64,000 nucleotides of DNA from Petrosia ficiformis (taxonomy: Eukaryota; Porifera; Demospongiae; Haplosclerida; Petrosiidae), in NCBI GenBank assembly GCA_947044365.1, contig OX345636.1, positions 20,748,548 to 20,812,547 of the forward strand. The letters are read 5' to 3'. Under the pieces are notes generated by a model. It did not search any database. It was given only the letters and a program-made list of their open reading frames with translations, and was not told where the DNA came from. Positions 61,001 to 64,000 of the stretch are shown piece by piece (the first letter of the stretch is position 1; each line of letters begins with the position of its first letter). A program made the position numbers and the translations under genes.

Positions 61001-64000
61001 TTATATTAAAACTATTTTGAGTCATGAAATAATCCCATAGCTAGCTACATGTATGTCTGTTTTCTAATTTGAACACATTAGCAGCTGAAAGTGAACACAG
61101 TCAAACTGCATGTAAATAAAAGTGGTGCTGGCCCATATAGTCACAGACCTGGGTAGTTTAGAAAAATTAACTAACTATAACCTATTAATTGGCATGATGG
61201 TAAAAGTGAGTACAAATTCAGGGTTCTCGTTAGGCTTTTTTTGAAGGGTACAGAACACTTCTTAACATGAAAAGTACCCTTCTTGAAGGCTCAAAATACC
61301 CATTGTACCCTTCTTGAACTGTATATTAACATACAATATTATGTAAGGTTGTTTACCGCTAGCTGTTTGAAGCTGTAGTTGATAGCCATCATAGCCTAGA
61401 GTCTTCTGACTGACATTAGCAGGCATCTTGACACGCTGTAAATGAAACTCACGTGGTCAAACTTAGTGGGCGTGTCTCATGAATGATTAATTATAAGCTT
61501 AAAAAGTTCCGCGCGACCCTTCTTACAGAAATTTCTGGCGAGAACCCTGTACAAATTGCATTATTCATATGAAACTCCATCATCAACCCCCACCTCCCAT
61601 GTTAGGGGCATTCCAGTTCTTTATAGTAATTCAATTTTTAAGGCACACAGGGCCACCCCTATGATTGCTTGTATATAATAACATGTATATTATGTTTGTG
61701 TCATGTATGCATTGTATATGTATTAAAAAAAGTTGCGTCATTTGAGGGTTCAGTCAATTAATGAGTGAGGTGCGTTAAATAACATGCACTCAAGCTCTAC
61801 CAACAAGCAGGAAGGAAGCTGTTGAAAACATACATAGTAATAGCTGTTCAAGAAGCTAAAGTTCCACATTAAAAAAATAAGTAGAGTGGATAATCAAAAT
61901 AATAACTGTTTGGCAGAGAATTTATATTCCTATGTCCGTATTTGTAATAAAATTTGTTTACAATAGAACAGGCTGAAAATTTGTTTATAATAAATCAGAA
62001 TAATAATAATTATTATATTTAATAAAGCTCAATAACAATCATAATATTTACAGGGTTGTCATTACAGGAGTATTTCATTAATAGTTTCATAGTAAACTAT
62101 AGTGATGGCGATATGATACCAGAAATACTCAATCTTTGATTCCAAGCTCCAATGTACTTGATTACGTAAATCAAGGACCTGTTCTGAAATCAAGATCTAT
62201 AAACTGTCACACCTACCACTTTTGGTGAAATAAATCACACCTTTAGATTATATTTTTTGATCAACAGGCTGAATGTATGTTTTAGCAAGCAAAACACATG
62301 TATTAGTAAGTCAGTTGTCATGGAGAGTTCTCATAGGTCTCACTGTTTGTTGTTGTTACTAGTAGACCATGAAATATTATTGTATATACAAGACCAATAA
62401 CTCATAATTGTGCACATATGCAGTTCACAAGTACTTGATTCACCTTTTATTAATAAACTGCGTTGATCTACAAGTTGGCTTTATGTTGCTCCACTCAGAT
62501 ATGGGTGTATGCATGCTGCTTGTGTGTGAAATTTGGATTGTAATTTTAGAACAGTAGGATTATTTGGTTTATTAACAGAGTGTTACATCTAGTATTGATG
62601 TAGTTGGACATTCTCATATATTATTGAGCTATGTTTTAGTTTCTCTGTACTTTAATGCATAGGTATACACCTTGTTACCTTTTGGTACATTTATGATCTG
62701 TCTACCCACTTCATTATTGTAGAAAATTTAAATCACTAGTTCACATCACAATTAATGTGTGCATGTGTGTGTGTGTGTGTAAACTCTCACTATCATCTTC
62801 TATGATGAGGAATTCTGAACTTGGAGAACCTAACAAGAAACCAGGTTGTTGAACAAGGTTAACATTAAAATACTCATCCCCTTCCTCTTCATTATCAGCA
62901 AATATTTCAATGGATTCCAACTTCATTGTTTCTCCAGCTGCAAACATTACGGTCACTGTTCTCTCCTCAATATCAACACCAGGAGCATTAGCCACACCAA
63001 CTACATGAAATTAAGAATTTCTGTAATTGTATCTATAATTATAATTATATGTAAACTGTATGTACAAGTACTTACCTGTAGCAAATGATACACCAGATAT
63101 CAGACCTGCAATAGATTGAAACATAAATTATCAATTAATGGTATGAAGTTAACTGATTATAGATGGTGTCAGATAGCTTTTTTGGGTGACAAATGAATTA
63201 ATATATTTATTTACCTAGTATGTTACAAAGGAACAGAATAGACTGAGGTGACGATGACAAATAGAAAATTACAGTGTTCAGTATGACTTATGAAATGCTG
63301 GATTCTTTTTACAAATGAGTTTATGAACAAAAGATGCTTAGCTGCTGCTTTTACCAAGCTCACATTTACATGAACTATTATTGAACACTATGACACAACT
63401 AATAATCTATTAATAAAGTACTTTAAAGAGCGAATATGTCCATGCAACAATGATTAAACTTGAAATCAAGCTTACCACTAGCACTTTGTATTTGCAGGTC
63501 AACTGTTGCATTCACATTAATATCACCTGCTCTGATAATAGTGACAACAAAAGGTCCTGAACGTTCACCAATTCTGGTAGTCTCAACGAACAAGGAAAAA
63601 ATTATTTCTACAGTGGAAATATTATAATAATTATAGTCTTATGTACAATGGCAATTAATAATTATAATTTACAACGATCTCGTAATTATAGCTAATTATT
63701 ATATAAATCACATGAAAACTACAGATGTTGTATATAATGGTGAATTTACATCAGCTTGAAACTTTGTGACTTTTACATCATTACGTTTCTTCAAGATTGC
63801 CCCTTGGTGTCAACATTGCTGATATTCTACTAATTGTTACAAGAGCGGCTAGAGGAGATTTTGTTTATAGCAATGTCAAGAAACAAAAATGAAAATTATA
63901 AGTTCTCATCTGGGTAATGGTGTTGTCTTCCAATACTCTTGAAGACACGAGAAACATCTTGAGTCATGTGATTGAACATGCTCTGATCCAGAAAAGTGTA
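25049..64000 (-). CDS. Aggregation factor-like giant extracellular protein (5' partial)
   Basis: Forty-six exons from 63607 down to the stop TAA at 25049-25051 encode about 3,490 residues; the start lies beyond the right edge. From the N-terminal side the order is eight Calx-beta modules, vWA, four Calx-beta, vWA, four Calx-beta, vWA, vWA, three Calx-beta, vWD, and two C-terminal exons. This is the domain repertoire of demosponge aggregation factors: secreted, calcium-dependent proteoglycan cores for cell adhesion and candidate allorecognition molecules (family knowledge; assignment inferred). All 45 internal exons are multiples of three with phase-1 introns on both sides, and none has a stop. 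Each Calx-beta is split by an intron between its halves. Tandem copies show recent internal amplification. Introns carry several DNA transposons. Other Calx-beta proteins (FRAS1, ADGRV1, integrin beta-4) lack this vWA/vWD combination. Confidence 0.85.
25408..26959 (-). other. AF intron with AT microsatellites
   Basis: Contains TA-rich microsatellites at about 25765-25825 and 26466-26498, and the hairpin element at 26643-26790. Confidence 0.6.
26643..26790. mobile_element. Hairpin element with GC-rich centre
   Basis: Inverted arms TATAACATGTTTCAT...GTTATATAAACCTGCC and their complement flank a centre GATATCACCCTCGGGCTACG / CCCTCGGGTGATATC. The palindromic layout recurs at 40299 and 47185. No coding capacity. 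Confidence 0.65.
26960..27469 (-). CDS. Exon: AF C-terminal (probable Wreath-domain) region, part 1
   Basis: A 510-nt phase 1-1 exon with the acceptor in TTTTTTTTAG and donor G-GTAATT. It starts [19 protein letters not shown] and ends HGLLG. Most residues are shared with 5330-5839, with differences such as YTAMNDPIN to YIAMNDPMN. Confidence 0.75.
27818..28420 (-). CDS. Exon: von Willebrand factor type D domain
   Basis: A 603-nt phase 1-1 exon (acceptor TTCTGTAG, donor GTATGTT). It encodes about 201 residues with [25 protein letters not shown] and [11 protein letters not shown]. It is the paralogue of 3275-3877 with the same length; this copy has Leu where the other has an extra Cys. Confidence 0.9.
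28687..29292. mobile_element. Non-autonomous element with CAGTGGCGGATCTAG ends
   Basis: CAGTGGCGGATCTAG at 28687 and its complement CTAGATCCGCCACTG ending 29292 are perfect 15-bp inverted ends. TGAAAAT precedes the left end and overlaps the right end, so the target duplication is ambiguous (5-7 bp). The CAGTG start suggests hAT. No coding capacity. Confidence 0.75.
29958..30865 (-). repeat. Dispersed repeat, copy 1
   Basis: The left end CCGTCGGGACGGGACCCTCG and right end TACGCTACGCGGCGAGGGTA recur in opposite orientation at 59696-60440. Shared inner blocks include the (CA)n tract at 30752-30808 next to AAAACGATTACC. No protein was recognised. Confidence 0.65.
30911..31383 (-). CDS. Calx-beta module 19
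   Basis: Exons 31231-31383 ([20 protein letters not shown]) and 30911-31126 ([20 protein letters not shown]). The second half ends [13 protein letters not shown]. This is the module next to vWD and has no counterpart in the amplified units. The intervening intron carries an (ATGT)n microsatellite at 31168-31213. Confidence 0.82.
31168..31213. repeat. (ATGT)n microsatellite
   Basis: About ten tandem GTAT/ATGT units inside the short intron of Calx-beta module 19, only about 18 nt from the exon edge at 31231. Confidence 0.9.
31384..32157 (-). other. AF intron
   Basis: Holds a TA microsatellite near 31700-31746 and no other recognisable feature. Confidence 0.55.
32158..33399 (-). CDS. Calx-beta module 18
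   Basis: Exons 33244-33399 ([20 protein letters not shown]) and 32158-32352 ([20 protein letters not shown], ending VTIIDDD). The intron of about 890 nt between the halves is unremarkable. It is a diverged relative of modules 10 and 14. Confidence 0.82.
33455..33939 (-). CDS. Calx-beta module 17
   Basis: Exons 33793-33939 ([20 protein letters not shown]) and 33455-33664 ([20 protein letters not shown]). Each resembles modules 9 and 13 ([19 protein letters not shown]). With module 18 this forms an older, partial version of the repeated unit. Confidence 0.84.
33940..34620 (-). other. AF intron
   Basis: AT-rich; nothing recognised. Confidence 0.5.
34621..35190 (-). CDS. vWA domain 4 (most C-terminal)
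   Basis: A 570-nt phase 1-1 exon, 190 codons. The metal-ion-dependent adhesion site is complete: DGSGS (DxSxS), Thr in GGDTNTG and Asp in LFTDG. The domain starts [20 protein letters not shown]. It is followed by a GTATGT donor. vWA domains bind ligands through a chelated divalent cation. Confidence 0.9.
35675..36244 (-). CDS. vWA domain 3
   Basis: A 570-nt phase 1-1 exon with [11 protein letters not shown], the TNTGEA threonine and LFTDG. It is directly adjacent to vWA 4 with no Calx-beta module between, separated by a 484-nt intron. Adjacent introns share blocks such as AGGTAGAAGGTTACATGTG, showing that the duplication included intron. Confidence 0.9.
36663..37176 (-). CDS. Calx-beta module 16
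   Basis: Exons 37021-37176 ([20 protein letters not shown]) and 36663-36869 ([20 protein letters not shown]). Orthologous in position to modules 12 and 8. The second exon equals the plus-strand exon 1966-2172 in length. Confidence 0.86.
37308..37739 (-). CDS. Calx-beta module 15
   Basis: Exons 37590-37739 ([20 protein letters not shown]) and 37308-37502 ([20 protein letters not shown], ending VIITDDD). Corresponds to modules 11 and 7. Confidence 0.85.
37910..40227 (-). CDS. Calx-beta module 14
   Basis: Exons 40063-40227 ([20 protein letters not shown]) and 37910-38101 ([20 protein letters not shown], ending VTIIDDE). They are separated by a 1.96-kb intron that contains a LINE remnant and AT microsatellites. 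Corresponds to module 10. Confidence 0.82.
38987..39100 (+). pseudogene. LINE reverse-transcriptase tail remnant, short copy
   Basis: Encodes [11 protein letters not shown] and [13 protein letters not shown], matching the end of the longer fragment at 45516-45887 in the duplicated intron. The upstream part is deleted here. Confidence 0.55.
40299..40460. mobile_element. Hairpin element in the AF intron, copy in unit 3
   Basis: TTATAACACACTT and AAGTGTGTTATAA are inverted ends; a central hairpin TTTACATAACGTACGAGCCG / GAGTGCGTTTTGTAAA lies between. A diverged copy sits at the equivalent place in the duplicated unit (about 47626-47800), so insertion preceded the duplication. Confidence 0.65.
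40970..41477 (-). CDS. Calx-beta module 13
   Basis: Exons 41331-41477 ([20 protein letters not shown]) and 40970-41176 ([20 protein letters not shown], ending VTILDDD). The first exon is nucleotide-identical to the one in module 9; the second differs at four positions. Confidence 0.87.
41835..42392 (-). CDS. vWA domain 2
   Basis: A 558-nt phase 1-1 exon with [11 protein letters not shown], the Thr in GGDTFTG and LFTDG, so the cation site is intact. It is four residues shorter than vWA 3 and 4. It differs from vWA 1 at only six nucleotides, all changing amino acids. Confidence 0.9.
42800..43310 (-). CDS. Calx-beta module 12
   Basis: Exons 43155-43310 ([20 protein letters not shown]) and 42800-43003 ([20 protein letters not shown]). 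Near-identical to module 8. Confidence 0.87.
43451..43870 (-). CDS. Calx-beta module 11
   Basis: Exons 43721-43870 ([20 protein letters not shown]) and 43451-43645 ([20 protein letters not shown]). The second exon is identical to that of module 7. Confidence 0.87.
44047..47554 (-). CDS. Calx-beta module 10
   Basis: Exons 47390-47554 ([20 protein letters not shown]) and 44047-44238 ([20 protein letters not shown]). The 3.15-kb intron between them is about 1.2 kb longer than in module 14 because of retained or added transposon sequence. Confidence 0.82.
45072..45241 (+). pseudogene. hAT transposase C-terminal fragment
   Basis: Reads [20 protein letters not shown] then [11 protein letters not shown]. 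After a deletion or frameshift comes [11 protein letters not shown] and a stop at 45239-45241. This is the hAT dimerisation-domain signature. It lies inside the AF intron of module 10 and is absent from the equivalent intron of module 14. Confidence 0.75.
45516..45887 (+). pseudogene. LINE-type reverse-transcriptase C-terminal fragment
   Basis: A 123-codon open frame with [20 protein letters not shown], typical of the region after the RT domain in non-LTR retrotransposons, then [17 protein letters not shown]. No upstream RT or endonuclease was seen. A shorter copy survives at 38987. Confidence 0.7.
47185..47294. mobile_element. Hairpin element with GC-rich centre, unit 2 only
   Basis: Ends TTATAACATGCCTACTCGTG and its near-complement CACTCGTAAGGTGTTATAA flank CACCTTGCCCTCAGGCCTAC. 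The equivalent intron at 39.9-40.0 kb lacks it, so it arrived after the duplication or was lost there. Confidence 0.6.
48239..48746 (-). CDS. Calx-beta module 9
   Basis: Exons 48600-48746 and 48239-48445, the counterparts of module 13 at an offset of exactly 7,269. Protein differences are TRMSTV for TRISTV and TFSSGQ for TFPSGQ. Confidence 0.87.
49104..49661 (-). CDS. vWA domain 1
   Basis: A 558-nt phase 1-1 exon with an intact cation site (DGSQS, TFTG, FTDG). Against vWA 2 it has Gly for Ser in EISLG, Asp for Ser in LATSQ, Leu for Pro in NSPQA, Arg for Leu and Asp for Asn in PTLRNN. Confidence 0.9.
50069..50579 (-). CDS. Calx-beta module 8
   Basis: Exons 50424-50579 (ends [12 protein letters not shown]) and 50069-50272 ([20 protein letters not shown]). 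Recent duplicate of module 12. Confidence 0.87.
50720..51139 (-). CDS. Calx-beta module 7
   Basis: Exons 50990-51139 and 50720-50914. Recent duplicate of module 11. The near-identity ends in the intron just upstream, near 51224. Confidence 0.87.
51258..52084 (-). CDS. Calx-beta module 6
   Basis: Exons 51929-52084 ([20 protein letters not shown]) and 51258-51458 ([20 protein letters not shown], ending ITILDDD). Lies outside the amplified block. Donors are GTAAGA and GTCAGT. Confidence 0.82.
52404..52823 (-). CDS. Calx-beta module 5
   Basis: Exons 52674-52823 ([20 protein letters not shown]) and 52404-52610 ([20 protein letters not shown], ending VDISDDD). The 63-nt intron between them is open in frame, so its splicing rests on consensus sites and on symmetry with the other modules. 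Confidence 0.78.
52918..53329 (-). CDS. Calx-beta module 4
   Basis: Exons 53189-53329 ([20 protein letters not shown]) and 52918-53130 ([20 protein letters not shown]). It has the classical GGTAT / DY core around the half junction. Confidence 0.82.
53330..54211 (-). other. AF intron containing element copy D
   Basis: Holds the inverted-repeat element at about 53602-54113, which includes a run of 17 C at 53802-53818 and a GC-rich CCCCGCGGTCCCCGCGG stretch near 53990. Confidence 0.6.
53602..54113 (+). mobile_element. Non-autonomous inverted-repeat element, copy D
   Basis: AGTACACCTATGATTGCTTT at the left and AAAGCAATCATAGAAATGAC at the right are inverted. The interior shares GTGACACAAACATACAAATA with copies A-C. 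Confidence 0.6.
54212..55471 (-). CDS. Calx-beta module 3
   Basis: Exons 55337-55471 ([20 protein letters not shown]) and 54212-54418 ([20 protein letters not shown]). The halves join as GSTAT-GIDYISF, the canonical Calx-beta core. The 918-nt intron shows nothing else. The first exon has no stop only if the GTATGCC donor is used. Confidence 0.8.
55843..56080. repeat. Imperfect direct repeat
   Basis: Two copies of roughly 88 bp, starting TTGACTAATCATTATACTAG and TTGACTGATCTTTATACTAC and both containing GGTTCCACCCAACA, lie about 60 bp apart in the AF intron. No coding content. Confidence 0.55.
56873..58094 (-). mobile_element. hAT-family element with 8-bp target duplication
   Basis: Ends TAGGGCATGAA (56873) and TTCATGCCCTA (to 58094) are inverted. 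CTGTAAAA is duplicated exactly at 56865-56872 and 58095-58102. The 8-bp duplication is the hAT hallmark. At 1,222 bp it is too short for a full transposase. Its minus strand carries a short basic frame near 57140-57260 starting [17 protein letters not shown] and ending KKRYLAG, possibly the residue of a transposase N terminus. Confidence 0.82.
58501..60823 (-). CDS. Calx-beta module 2
   Basis: Exons 60677-60823 ([20 protein letters not shown], ending GGGSAT) and 58501-58704 ([20 protein letters not shown]). The halves rejoin as GSAT-GVDYMSF. The intron of almost 2 kb contains a hAT MITE and a dispersed repeat. Confidence 0.8.
59064..59310. mobile_element. hAT MITE (247 bp)
   Basis: TAGGGCTGGG at 59064 and CCCAGCCCTA ending 59310 are perfect inverted ends. 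ATATAGAG flanks both sides (59056-59063, 59311-59318) as an exact 8-bp target duplication. No coding capacity. Confidence 0.88.
59696..60440 (+). repeat. Dispersed repeat, copy 2
   Basis: CGTAGCGTAGGCGGAAGGGT with a (GT)n tract begins the copy, and TACGTGGC-type ends with GGGTCCCGTCCCGACGG close it, in the opposite orientation to 29958-30865. The copies share blocks such as AATAACGTACGAATTCTTC. Confidence 0.65.
61219..61549. mobile_element. hAT MITE (331 bp)
   Basis: CAGGGTTCTCG at 61219 and CGAGAACCCTG ending 61549 are inverted ends. TACAAATT is duplicated exactly at 61211-61218 and 61550-61557. No coding capacity. Confidence 0.88.
61649..61920 (-). mobile_element. Non-autonomous inverted-repeat element, copy E (one end clear)
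   Basis: Starts GGGCCACCCCTATGATTGCT, the complement of the right end of copies A-D, and continues with matching interior in reverse orientation. The far end is diverged, so the border near 61920 is approximate. Confidence 0.5.
62791..63607 (-). CDS. Calx-beta module 1 (first in window), with a 30-nt micro-exon
   Basis: Exons 63476-63607 ([20 protein letters not shown]), 63076-63105 (30 nt, LISGVSFAT) and 62791-63000 ([20 protein letters not shown], ending LIIEDDS). All are phase 1-1. The micro-exon has a strong acceptor (CTATTGCAG) and donor (GTAAGTAC) and lies where the two domain halves join. Confidence 0.75.
63608..64000 (-). other. AF intron running off the window
   Basis: No further exon was identified. 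The 5' end of the gene, with its start codon and signal peptide, lies beyond base 64000. Confidence 0.5.

Noticed and set aside
1..64000. tRNA, rRNA or CRISPR arrays
   Set aside because: No cloverleaf, conserved rRNA core or repeat-spacer pattern was seen on either strand.

Overview
The window is animal nuclear DNA: AT-rich, intron-rich and full of DNA-transposon debris. The best-supported identity is a demosponge. Two genes combine Calx-beta, von Willebrand A (vWA) and von Willebrand D (vWD) domains with a shared cysteine-containing C-terminal region. That combination is the architecture of the sponge aggregation factor (AF) family, whose C-terminal 'Wreath' domain and demosponge restriction are published knowledge. 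The species cannot be named from the sequence. Assigning the C-terminal exons to the Wreath domain rests on position and context, not on an alignment.

Layout. (1) 1966-6732 (+): the 3' end of an AF gene, with one Calx-beta half exon, a vWD exon and two C-terminal exons. (2) 7.6-8.9 kb: a transposon-like element with long inverted ends and 9-bp target duplications, then nested palindromes. One palindrome arm includes the last codons of the next gene. (3) 8900-12586 (-): an intronless 1,228-residue protein with a signal peptide, a predicted beta-helix ectodomain, a Cys-rich stalk and about nine to ten membrane helices. A deleted relic of a paralogue lies at 14268-14510. (4) 15.0-16.0 kb: remnants of a hAT transposase and of a Penelope-like GIY-YIG endonuclease. 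(5) 16156-20151 (+): a two-exon diacylglycerol lipase with a complete Ser-Asp-His triad. (6) 20.2-25.0 kb: repeats, including an element nested inside another repeat with a recognisable empty site. (7) 25049 to beyond 64000 (-): the main AF gene, of which 46 exons (about 3,490 codons) lie here. They encode 19 Calx-beta modules (each split over two exons, one over three), four vWA domains, one vWD domain and the C-terminal region. The 5' end is outside the window.

The two AF genes converge tail to tail and share vWD and C-terminal exons of identical length (603 and 510 nt). Every complete internal exon is a multiple of three and flanked by phase-1 introns, so modules can be skipped, duplicated or shuffled without breaking frame. 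The main gene has grown by tandem amplification of a unit of four Calx-beta modules plus one vWA. The newest duplication is almost identical, introns included, over about 3.16 kb at a constant offset of 7,269 bp.

How the genes may work together: AF proteins are secreted proteoglycan cores for cell adhesion and candidate allorecognition factors. The polytopic beta-helix protein is a plausible surface receptor or adhesin, but nothing in the sequence links it functionally to AF. The lipase is probably an unrelated resident of the locus. Exon boundaries were called by eye from splice consensus and frame; transcripts would settle them.
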